This document shows positions 56,343 to 64,000 of a stretch of 64,000 nucleotides of DNA, one piece after another. This stretch comes from Novosphingobium meiothermophilum (GTDB lineage Bacteria > Pseudomonadota > Alphaproteobacteria > Sphingomonadales > Sphingomonadaceae). The notes under the pieces are model-generated. The model saw only the letters and a list, made by a program, of their open reading frames with translations, did no database searches and was not told the origin of the DNA. The stretch spans positions 372,001 through 436,000 of the forward strand of contig NZ_QGHL01000004.1 of assembly GCF_003171715.1 (NCBI RefSeq). The letters run 5' to 3'. Every line of letters starts with the position of its first letter. Positions within the stretch are counted from its first letter, which is position 1. The position numbers and the translations under genes were made by a program.

Positions 56343-58277
56343 ATGCCTTCATCCGGATTGCGGCGCGCACTTGTGTGCAGCGCACTCATGATGTTTGCAC
56401 GTCCTGCGGTGGCAGACGAGCCGACCGAAGCAACGCGCAAGGCGCAGGCCGCCGCGCTGGCACAACTGCCCATGGCCGACCGCCGCGATTTCGATTTCGC
56501 CGCGCGCGGCTTCATTGCCACGCGCAAGGATCCGGTGATCCGCGATGCCGCAGGCAAGCCGGTCTGGAACACCGCCGCCTTCGCCTTTGCCAAGGGCGAT
56601 GCTCCGCCCAGCGTGAACCCCAGCCTGTGGCGCCATGCCCGGCTCATGGGCCAGGCCGGACTGTTCAAGGTCACGGACCGCATATGGCAGGTGCGCGGGT
56701 TCGATGTGGCCAACATCACCTTCGTGCGCGGTGACAGGGGCTGGATCGTGATCGATCCCCTCACCGCCACCGAAACGGCGGCCGCCGCCTATGATCTCGT
56801 GGCGGAAAAGGTCGCAAGGCTGCCTGTGACCGCCATGATCTACACCCACAGCCACGTCGATCATTTCGGCGGCGCTGCGGGTCTGGCAGCGGTGATGGAC
56901 AAGGACGCCCCGATCCTTGCCCCGCAAGGATTCCTGCGCGCTGCCGTCAGCGAGAATGTCATTGCCGGGCCTGCCATGGGCCGCCGTGCGGGCTATCAGT
57001 TCGGCCTTGGCCTGCCCAAGGGGCCGGAAGGATCGATGGGTTCGGGCATCGGCATGGGGGTGGCGGGCGGCACGCGCAGTCTGGTGCCGCCAACCCGCGA
57101 GATTGCCGATACGGGGACCGAACTGGTCCTCGATGGCGTGCGAATTCGCTTTCAGCTGACCCCCGGCACCGAAGCACCAGCGGAAATGAACCTCGGCTTT
57201 CCTGACTGGAAAGTGGCCGATCTGGCCGAGAACGCCAACGCCACCCAGCACAACATCCTGACACCGCGCGGCGCGGTGATCCGCGATGCCAAGGCATGGG
57301 CGCAGGGACTGACCGAGGCGATGGACTTCTTTGCGGGCGCCGAAGTGCTCATCACCAGCCATGGCTGGCCGCGCTTCGGCGCAGACGCGATCACCGATTA
57401 TCTGGGCAAGCACCGCGATGCCTACGCCTATCTTCACGATCAGACGGTGCGGCTCATCAACAAGGGCATGACCGGGCCGGAGATCGCCGCAACCCTTACC
57501 CTCCCGCCCGCTCTGGCGCAGGAATGGTATGACCGGCCCTATTACGGTTCATACAGCTTCAATGCGCGCGCGGTCTATCAGTTCTACATGGGCTGGTATG
57601 ATGGCAATCCGGTGCATCTTGCCCCTCTGCCGCCCGAAACCGGTGCAAAGCGCTATGTCGAGGCCATGGGCGGGGCGCAGCGGGTCATGGCGCTGGCGCA
57701 GGATGCGTTCACGAAGGGAGATTACGCCTGGGCCGCCGAACTGCTCGACAAGGTGATCTTTGCCGATGCCACCAATGCACCGGCCAAGGCACAGCTTGCC
57801 CGCACCTACCGCCAGCTTGGCTACCAGAGCGAGAACGCGCTGTGGCGCAACATCTATCTGACAGGCGCAGACGAACTTGAGCGCGGCGTAACCATGCAGG
57901 ACCCGACCGGCGGATCGGACATGGCAAAGCTGCTTCCCCCATCCGATCTTTTCGATGTCATGGCCGTTCGTCTCGATCCGGCCAAAGCCGGAACGCAAGC
58001 GCTGTCGCTGGGGTTTGTCTTTGCCGATCGCAAGGCGGAATATACCATCACGGTCGCCAAGGGCGTCCTGATCCACCGCCCCGGTCTGCGCGCAGGGCGC
58101 AATGCCACCCTGACGGTGAATTACCCCGATCTGCTCGATGCGCTTTTCGCAGGAACGCCGCTTGCCGCAAAGATTCAGTCCGGTGCGGCCAAGATCGAAG
58201 GGGATCCGGCTGTCTTTGCCCGCCTTGCAAGCTGGCTCGACAAGCCGGACCCCGCCTTCGCTATCGTGACGCCTTAA
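56343..58277 (+). CDS. SdsA-type alkylsulfatase, metallo-beta-lactamase fold
   Basis: The protein has 644 residues. After a signal peptide come the zinc motif THSHVDHFGG (from H169) and the characteristic ATQHNILTPRGA and YHDQTVRLINKGM-like segments. A dimerisation domain and a C-terminal SCP2-like lipid-binding domain follow. It hydrolyses alkyl sulfates such as SDS in the periplasm. I start at the ATG at 56343, after GGGAGAGA. Confidence 0.88.
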   Translation: MPSSGLRRALVCSALMMFARPAVADEPTEATRKAQAAALAQLPMADRRDFDFAARGFIATRKDPVIRDAAGKPVWNTAAFAFAKGDAPPSVNPSLWRHARLMGQAGLFKVTDRIWQVRGFDVANITFVRGDRGWIVIDPLTATETAAAAYDLVAEKVARLPVTAMIYTHSHVDHFGGAAGLAAVMDKDAPILAPQGFLRAAVSENVIAGPAMGRRAGYQFGLGLPKGPEGSMGSGIGMGVAGGTRSLVPPTREIADTGTELVLDGVRIRFQLTPGTEAPAEMNLGFPDWKVADLAENANATQHNILTPRGAVIRDAKAWAQGLTEAMDFFAGAEVLITSHGWPRFGADAITDYLGKHRDAYAYLHDQTVRLINKGMTGPEIAATLTLPPALAQEWYDRPYYGSYSFNARAVYQFYMGWYDGNPVHLAPLPPETGAKRYVEAMGGAQRVMALAQDAFTKGDYAWAAELLDKVIFADATNAPAKAQLARTYRQLGYQSENALWRNIYLTGADELERGVTMQDPTGGSDMAKLLPPSDLFDVMAVRLDPAKAGTQALSLGFVFADRKAEYTITVAKGVLIHRPGLRAGRNATLTVNYPDLLDALFAGTPLAAKIQSGAAKIEGDPAVFARLASWLDKPDPAFAIVTP

Positions 58278-58657
58278 TCGACCGGCTTCTTGAGATAGGC
58301 AATCACATTGGCACGGTCAGCCGCATTGGGAAGACCGGCAAAAGCCATCGAAGTGCCGGGAACGACGGCCGCGGGCTTGGTCAGCCACTTGTCGAGCGTG
58401 GCTTCATCCCACTTCAGGTTGGCCTTCTGCATGGCGGCCGAATACTTGAAACCTGCTGCCGAACCGGACTTGCGGCCAACTACACCGGCAAGGTTCGGGC
58501 CCATCTTGGCGGGAGCGCCAGCCTTCACCGCATGGCATGCCACGCAGCGCATGAACACCTTCTTGCCTGCGGCTGCGTCCTGCGCAAAGGCGTTGCCTCC
58601 CGCCAGCATCGAGGCGGCCACCGCGAAAACTGCAAACCCCTTGAACTTGTTCATCAT
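58274..58657 (-). CDS. Soluble cytochrome c, class I
   Basis: The protein has 127 residues. A signal peptide precedes the heme motif CVACH and GPNLAGVVGRKSGSAAGFKY; the axial methionine is in GTSMAF. It is a small periplasmic electron carrier, convergent with the sulfatase and overlapping it by four bases. Confidence 0.93.
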   Translation of the reverse strand: MMNKFKGFAVFAVAASMLAGGNAFAQDAAAGKKVFMRCVACHAVKAGAPAKMGPNLAGVVGRKSGSAAGFKYSAAMQKANLKWDEATLDKWLTKPAAVVPGTSMAFAGLPNAADRANVIAYLKKPVD

Positions 58658-58817
58658 CGAATCCCTGCCCTGTTCAAACTCTCGCCAACAGCGCCATGCC
58701 AACGCGCTGACATGTCCCTGATCGGATCGTCGCGCTTTATCGCGGCTGAACGGATTTGCACCATAGCCAAAAGGGAGCAGACCCGTAAAAAGGTGCCAAA
58801 CCCCGCCAGGTGAACAG

Positions 58818-60215
58818 ATGCAGACTGCCGCCACGCCCCGTCCCGTGCCTCAGGGCTTCATGCAGGCGCTCGAAGCCCGCTTCGGCCCGGCGTGCGAGAC
58901 GGGCCTTGCCGCCCGCGCGCACCACGGCGCCAGCGAATCGCAATACCAGACCCTGCTGCCCGATGCCGTCGTGTTTGCACAAAACACGCAGGACGTGGTC
59001 GATTGCGTAAACCTTTGCCGCGCTGCGGGCGTGGCCATCGTGCCCTATGGCGCGGGCACCTCGCTTGAAGGACACACGCTGCCGGTCGAGGGCGGCGTCA
59101 GCCTCGATCTGTCGCGCATGGACCGGGTGCTCGCGGTCAGCCACGCTGATTTCGACTGCATCGTGCAGCCCGGTATCCGGCGCGAGGCGCTGAACACGCA
59201 CTTGCGCGATACCGGTCTGTTCTTCCCGATCGATCCGGGCGCCAACGCCACCATCGGTGGCATGGCATCCACCCGCGCATCGGGCACCAATGCCGTTCGC
59301 TATGGCACCATGCGCGAAGCCGTGCTGGGCCTCGAAGTCGTCACGCCGCAGGGCAAGATCATCCGCACCGGGCGGCGGGCCAAGAAATCGGCGGCGGGGT
59401 ATGATCTGACGCGGCTTTACATCGGCGCGGAAGGCACGCTGGGAATCATCACCGCCATCACGCTGCGGCTCCACCCCGTGCCTGAGGCAATCCTTTCCGC
59501 CACCTGCACGTTCGAAAGCCTTGCCGGCGCGGTGGAAACCGTGGTGCAGGCGTTCCATTGCGGCGTGCCGATGGCGCGCATTGAACTGCTCGATGCCATG
59601 CAGGTGCGCGCTGTAAACCTGCGCTCGAAACTGGGCCTGCCCGAAGCGCCCACCCTCTTTTTCGAGTTTCACGGCAGCGAAGCGGGCGTTGCCGAACAGG
59701 TGGAAACCGTCCGCGCGCTCGCCACTGCCAATGGCGGCGGGGCATTTGCGTGGGCCACCCTTGCCGAAGAGCGCAACCGCCTGTGGCGGGCACGGCACGA
59801 GGCCTATTATGCTGCCGTGAACCTGCGTCCCGGCGCCATCGGCCTCACCACCGATGTCTGCGTGCCCATGAGCCGCCTTGCCGAATGCATTCTGGCCACC
59901 CGCGCCGAGCTTGACCAGTGCCCGGTGCCTGCCACCATCGTCGGCCATGTCGGAGACGGCAACTTCCACCTCATCTTCTCGATCGACCCCGAAGCGCCCG
60001 AAGAAATGGCTGCGGTCGAAGCGCTCAACCAGCGCATGGTGAAGCGAGCGCTGGCCATGGACGGCACCTGCACCGGAGAGCACGGCGTGGGGCTGGGCAA
60101 GCAGCACTGCCTTGTCGATGAACTGGGCGAAGACGCGGTGGACCTGATGCGCACCCTGAAGCGCGCGCTCGATCCCGATAACCTGCTCAATCCGGGCAAG
60201 ATATTCCGAAGCTGA
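58818..60215 (+). CDS. FAD-linked oxidase, D-lactate dehydrogenase/glycolate oxidase family
   Basis: The protein has 465 residues. An FAD-binding PCMH domain (VPYGAGTSLEGHTLPVEGGV, DPGANATIGGMASTRASGTN) and a C-terminal domain (GHVGDGNFHLIFSID, CTGEHGVGLGKQHCL) mark this family. It oxidises 2-hydroxy acids such as D-lactate. It lies near a cytochrome c gene that could accept electrons, which is only suggestive. Confidence 0.88.
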   Translation: MQTAATPRPVPQGFMQALEARFGPACETGLAARAHHGASESQYQTLLPDAVVFAQNTQDVVDCVNLCRAAGVAIVPYGAGTSLEGHTLPVEGGVSLDLSRMDRVLAVSHADFDCIVQPGIRREALNTHLRDTGLFFPIDPGANATIGGMASTRASGTNAVRYGTMREAVLGLEVVTPQGKIIRTGRRAKKSAAGYDLTRLYIGAEGTLGIITAITLRLHPVPEAILSATCTFESLAGAVETVVQAFHCGVPMARIELLDAMQVRAVNLRSKLGLPEAPTLFFEFHGSEAGVAEQVETVRALATANGGGAFAWATLAEERNRLWRARHEAYYAAVNLRPGAIGLTTDVCVPMSRLAECILATRAELDQCPVPATIVGHVGDGNFHLIFSIDPEAPEEMAAVEALNQRMVKRALAMDGTCTGEHGVGLGKQHCLVDELGEDAVDLMRTLKRALDPDNLLNPGKIFRS

Positions 60216-60267
60216 ACGCACTGGCACCGGCGCACCCAGACGCATCTGGCGCCTGCGAAGGGAGCGC

Positions 60268-60341
60268 TGGAGCGGGTGAAGGGAATCGAACCCTCGTCGT
60301 AAGCTTGGGAAGCTTCTGCTCTACCATTGAGCTACACCCGC
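60268..60341 (-). tRNA. tRNA-Gly (CCC anticodon)
   Basis: The length is 74 bases with encoded CCA. The acceptor stem is GCGGGTG/CACCCGC, the anticodon loop TTCCCAA gives CCC, and the T-arm is GAGGGTTCGATTCCCTT. The outermost anticodon-stem pair looks weak. The next 290 bases (to 60631) show no clear gene. Confidence 0.9.
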
Positions 60342-60631
60342 GGCGGGCCGGTCTGGCACGTGCCGGATGGTGGCGGAGCAACGCCCGCCAATGTGTCGCG
60401 CCCTGCCACGATCAGGGGGCGCTCGTCAACAGGATCGATGGCCGTCCATCGCTGCCGACAAGGCCGGTTTTCAACAAGGTCGGTTTCATTTGCGACGATC
60501 TGGCATGACAGGCAGGTTGCCATGATGGGCCTCAGTGCGCCACAAGCCTGCCGTTTCCGGCAAGGCGCATCTCGCCGTGCCGGGCAAGGCCGCCAAGCTA
60601 TCAATCCACCAATGTTGCCAGAGGATCCTGC

Positions 60632-62467
60632 ATGAAACCTGTCATCGCCGCCAGTCTTGCGGCGCTTGCCTGCGCGCTGGCCGCGCCCCTTGCCGCATCT
60701 GCGCAGACTGCGCCCATGGCCGCACCGGCCAGTGCCGCAATCACCGAAGACGCGCGCCTTACCGCCTTCCTCGATGCCGAGTTTGCCGCTTGGGTCAGGC
60801 TTCAGCCCCAGCTTGCAACGCGCCTTGGCATGAAGGAGGGCGGCGACAAGTGGAACGACATCAGTGACGCCGCTGCCGATGCCGAGGTGGCATGGCGGCA
60901 GGACAGCGTGGCACGGATGCGCGCGCAGTTCGACCGGGCGAGACTTTCTCCCGAAGCGCAGGTGAACTTCGATATATGGGCGCTTGAGGCAGATCGTGCC
61001 GCCCTTGCCAACAAGGACCGCATGTTCCGCCCGCCGCTCTACTCGCGGCTCTATTCAGTGCACAGCCAGTTGCCCGATTTCCTCGTCAACACGCACACCG
61101 TGGCCGACGTGACGGACCTGAAGAACTACATCGCCCGCCTGCGCGGCATTCCCGCCGTGCTTGATGTGGCGATCGCGCGCACCGTGGCGAGCGAGGCCGC
61201 CGGGATCCGCGCGCCCCGTTTCCAGGTGGAGACGGTGATTTCGGGGAGCGAAAAGCTTGTCAGCGGCGCTCCCTTCGACAAGGGCCCCGATGCCGCGCTG
61301 TGGGCAGACGTCAAGGCCAAGACTGCCGCACTCGTCAAGAACGGCAAGCTGGAGCAGGCCGAGGCGGACAAGCTTCTGGCGCAGGCACGGCAGGCGATCC
61401 TTGCGCTGAAGCCTGCCTATGGCCGCGTGATCGCGTGGGGCAAGGCCAGCCTGCCCAAGGCCCCCGGCGGCCGGGTTGGCGCGGTTTCGCTGCCCGGCGG
61501 CGCGGCGTTCTATGCCAATGCGCTGAAACTCAACACCACGACCGATCTTTCCGCCGAGGAGATCCACCGCATCGGCCGCGCCGAAGTCGCCCGGATCGAG
61601 GCCGAGCAGGATGCCCTTGCGCGGCAGGCGGGCCTTGCCGACCGAAATGCCTTCTATGCCGAACGGGCAAGGCTCTATCCTCCCAAGCCCTATGACGATG
61701 CCGCCCGCGCGGCCTATCTTGCCGAAGCCAACGCCTTCGTCGCCAAGACCCGCTCGATGCTGGCACCCTATTTTGGCACGCTGCCCGCCTATGGCATCGA
61801 AGTGGTGCGCGAACCCGCCTTTTCCGAAGTGCCGGGCGGCGCCGCCCATGCCTCTGCGCCCAGCCCCGACGGTTCGCGGCCTGCGCGCACTTTTGTCCAC
61901 CTCGTCGGTGATACCGAGGACCCGGCGGCACTCTATACGCTGATGTGCCACGAAGCCGTTCCCGGCCACAACATGCAGGGCGATATCCAGGTGCGCCAGA
62001 AGGGCGGGCCGAAGTTCCGCGCCGTCACCGGCTATGTCGCCTTCAGCGAGGGCTGGGCGCTCTATGCCGAGGCGCTGTGCAAGGAAATGGGTGCGTTTCC
62101 CGATATTGCCGCCGATTTCATGCGGCTTGATGCCGAACTGTTCCGGGCCGCACGTCTGGTTGTCGATACCGGCATTCATGCCATGGGCTGGACCGAGGAC
62201 GAGGCCGTGGCCTACATGAACCAGACCGGCCGCCAGCCGATGGAAACCGCGCGTTCCGAAGTGCGCCGCTACATCACGCTGCCGGGACAGGCCACCGGCT
62301 ACAAGATCGGGATGCTCAAGATCATGGAACTGCGCCGCAAGGCCGAATCCGCGCTGGGTGACAGGTTCGATATCAGGGCGTTCCACGATCTGCTGATCGC
62401 ATCGGGATCGCAGCCGCTGTCGATTCTCGAACGCCGGGTCGACGACTGGATCGCAAGCAAGACCTGA
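60632..62467 (+). CDS. DUF885 family secreted protein, probable metallopeptidase
   Basis: The protein has 611 residues. It has a signal peptide (ASLAALACALAAPLAASAQ) and the family motif MCHEAVPGHNMQGD, a zinc-binding HExxPGH-type site. YVAFSEGWALYAEALCKEMG and PGQATGYKIGMLKI follow. It is periplasmic or surface-bound, and its substrate is unknown. Confidence 0.9.
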   Translation: MKPVIAASLAALACALAAPLAASAQTAPMAAPASAAITEDARLTAFLDAEFAAWVRLQPQLATRLGMKEGGDKWNDISDAAADAEVAWRQDSVARMRAQFDRARLSPEAQVNFDIWALEADRAALANKDRMFRPPLYSRLYSVHSQLPDFLVNTHTVADVTDLKNYIARLRGIPAVLDVAIARTVASEAAGIRAPRFQVETVISGSEKLVSGAPFDKGPDAALWADVKAKTAALVKNGKLEQAEADKLLAQARQAILALKPAYGRVIAWGKASLPKAPGGRVGAVSLPGGAAFYANALKLNTTTDLSAEEIHRIGRAEVARIEAEQDALARQAGLADRNAFYAERARLYPPKPYDDAARAAYLAEANAFVAKTRSMLAPYFGTLPAYGIEVVREPAFSEVPGGAAHASAPSPDGSRPARTFVHLVGDTEDPAALYTLMCHEAVPGHNMQGDIQVRQKGGPKFRAVTGYVAFSEGWALYAEALCKEMGAFPDIAADFMRLDAELFRAARLVVDTGIHAMGWTEDEAVAYMNQTGRQPMETARSEVRRYITLPGQATGYKIGMLKIMELRRKAESALGDRFDIRAFHDLLIASGSQPLSILERRVDDWIASKT

Positions 62468-62524
62468 TCCGCTTCGCCATCGGGGAGCCGCGCAGCCCAT
62501 GGCCCGTCGCGGCTCCCTCGACCT

Positions 62525-63883
62525 TCAGGTCCACCATTCAAGGCTGATGGCGATGGCCGATGCAGCAGCGGCCACCAGCAGCGGCGCGGCGGCGCGCATG
62601 CCATGTCTGCCGCCGCCAAGCGCAAGGGCCATGAAGCCCTTGAGCACCGTGTTGGCAATGACCGGCCCGGCCAGCACGATCCCAGCCAGTTCATCGCCAA
62701 GGGCGGCACGCGGCAGACCCGAAAGGGTGAGCACGGCGGCATCGACATCCATCATCCCCGTCAGCGCCAGCAGCAAGGCCATGCCCTGCCCGCCGAACTG
62801 CGCCAGCGCCCAGCGCGCCACCAGCGAAAGCACCGCCACGAACCCTGCAAGGATAAGCGCGGGGCGGAAGTCGAACGGGTTGCCAAGGTTCAGACAGCCC
62901 CGCGCGGGCGCTGCCTGCCGCCGCCAGGCAAGCGCGGCCATGCCGACCGCGGCGATCACCGCGGGGGCCAGCGCCAGCGCCAGACTGGGCCATGCACGCG
63001 GGACCAGCACGAGGGTGAGCACCTGCACGCGGATGAACATGACCACCGACGCCAGGGCAATTCCGGCAATGAGAGCCCCCCGCGCCTCCGGTTCGGTCTG
63101 AAGCCGCCGTGCATAGGCGGCCGTCACCGCAGTCGATGAAACCAGCGCCCCGGTAAGCGCGACGATCATGATGCCGCGCCCCTGACCCCGCCCCTGCCCC
63201 CGCCCCTCACCCTGCTCTTCACCTTGGCCCATCCTGCGCGCCAGCACATAGCCCACGAAGGAGAGGCCCGTGACCATAACCACCACCATCCAGATCTTGC
63301 GGGGATTCCACGCCCCGTAAGGTCCGAACTCGGCATCGGGCAGAAGCGGCAGAACCACCAGCGCCACCAGCAGGAAGCGGGCAACGGCCTCGATCTCGCG
63401 TTCATCAAGGCCGCGCAGCAAGGCGTGCAGGGTATGGCGCGCGCGCAGCAGCGCAAAGCTGGCTGCCGCCGTGCCAAGGCCAAGCATGGGGGACAGGCGC
63501 GTGGCCACGCAGCCGATCGCCAGCGTCAGCACGGCGGCAAGCGCGCTGGTGGCCGAAAGCTGATCCCCGCGCACCGCGCTTCGATAGCCGCTGGCGATGA
63601 CAAGCGCTGCCCCACCCAGCAGGACCGCCATAGCCGCATCCGGGAGAAGGCCGGAAAGACCGCCGATCAGGCCAAGAATGCCGAAGGTGCGGATACCTGC
63701 CACCCGCCCGCCTGCGGGCTTCTCGCGCTGGGTCCAGCCACGTTCGACACCCACGATCAGCCCGGCCAGCACCGCAGCCGCAAGACCGGCAAGCGGCTGG
63801 CCAGAATGCATCTGGTCCGAGAGGATCTGGCCCGAAAGCAGCTCGGTCGGCGCGGCTGTGACTGGCTGGACGAAATCGGGCAA
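62525..63883 (-). CDS. MgtC/SapB and DUF4010 membrane protein
   Basis: The protein has 452 residues with about twelve membrane segments. The N-terminal MgtC-like domain has LAAAVLAGLIVGVERGWTQR and AGIRTFGILGLIGGL; the C-terminal DUF4010 half has LTGMMDVDAAVLTLSGL. A Gly/Gln/Glu/Arg-rich loop (QGEEQGEGRGQGRGQGRG) is in the middle. The transport substrate is unknown. The last 117 bases of the window hold no clear gene. Confidence 0.88.
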   Translation of the reverse strand: MPDFVQPVTAAPTELLSGQILSDQMHSGQPLAGLAAAVLAGLIVGVERGWTQREKPAGGRVAGIRTFGILGLIGGLSGLLPDAAMAVLLGGAALVIASGYRSAVRGDQLSATSALAAVLTLAIGCVATRLSPMLGLGTAAASFALLRARHTLHALLRGLDEREIEAVARFLLVALVVLPLLPDAEFGPYGAWNPRKIWMVVVMVTGLSFVGYVLARRMGQGEEQGEGRGQGRGQGRGIMIVALTGALVSSTAVTAAYARRLQTEPEARGALIAGIALASVVMFIRVQVLTLVLVPRAWPSLALALAPAVIAAVGMAALAWRRQAAPARGCLNLGNPFDFRPALILAGFVAVLSLVARWALAQFGGQGMALLLALTGMMDVDAAVLTLSGLPRAALGDELAGIVLAGPVIANTVLKGFMALALGGGRHGMRAAAPLLVAAAASAIAISLEWWT

Positions 63884-64000
63884 GCAGGCACTCCCTCCGC
63901 CCGGCGAAAGCGGGCCGGGCCTGTGCGCCCTGCCCTGCGCGATCCGCCCTGCGCGATCCGCGTATGGCCGGGACTCTGCAACTGGTGGATCATCCGGGGA

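Overview
The window is a GC-rich sphingomonad-like alphaproteobacterial chromosome; I infer Novosphingobium or a close relative from the NDUFA12, DUF2155, aat and recX neighbourhood, the fatty acyl-AMP ligase, an SdsA-type sulfatase and the overall gene style. It carries one integrated element of about 41.2 kb, from 10153 to 51332. The element is bounded by a perfect 24-base direct repeat, and the right copy overlaps the 3' end of a tRNA-Trp gene. A tyrosine integrase sits next to the right copy.

Left host flank (1-10152): a partial gene resembling cyclopropane fatty acid synthase, an FAD oxidoreductase/DUF1365 pair, corA, a Baeyer-Villiger-type monooxygenase, a CinA-like protein, a cyclophilin, a small lipoprotein, and rplA-rplK-nusG-secE on the minus strand. 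Right host flank (51333-64000): tRNA-Trp, aat, DUF2155, NDUFA12, DUF192, recX, a fatty acyl-AMP ligase, an alkylsulfatase, cytochrome c, an FAD-linked oxidase, tRNA-Gly, a DUF885 protein and a DUF4010 membrane protein.

The element is a complete-looking P2-type temperate phage with unusual cargo. Next to attL are an inverted-repeat module, a staphylococcal-nuclease-like gene, a divergent tracrRNA, cas9-cas1-cas2 (type II-C) and a CRISPR array of 31 identical repeats with 30 spacers. After the array come a Dam-type methylase and the phage genes. These are portal and terminase (minus strand), scaffold, capsid, head and tail completion genes, a reversed block with regulators, a toxin-antitoxin pair, lysis genes and a collagen-like fibre, then baseplate, fibre, sheath, tube, E/E' (with a -1 frameshift), tape measure and late control D. 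A lipoprotein, a CI-like repressor, Cro/CII-like regulators, an Ogr-like activator, a primase-helicase, small early genes and the integrase follow.

The central observation is that the phage carries its own CRISPR-Cas9 and at least three spacers are near-matches to genes of this same prophage. Spacer 3 matches the repressor gene at 27 of 30 bases, spacer 1 matches the dam stop region, and spacer 7 matches the collagen-fibre gene. The differences are mostly codon-synonymous, or conserve the peptide, and several lie at the presumed PAM-proximal end. This is what is expected if the array targets relatives of its own carrier while sparing the carrier. I infer a phage-borne weapon against competing P2-like phages. 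Other regulatory structure includes four GTTGT-N11-ACAAC dyads (proposed Ogr late-promoter sites) and two pairs of GGCTAACC (proposed integrase arm sites) just inside the two element ends.
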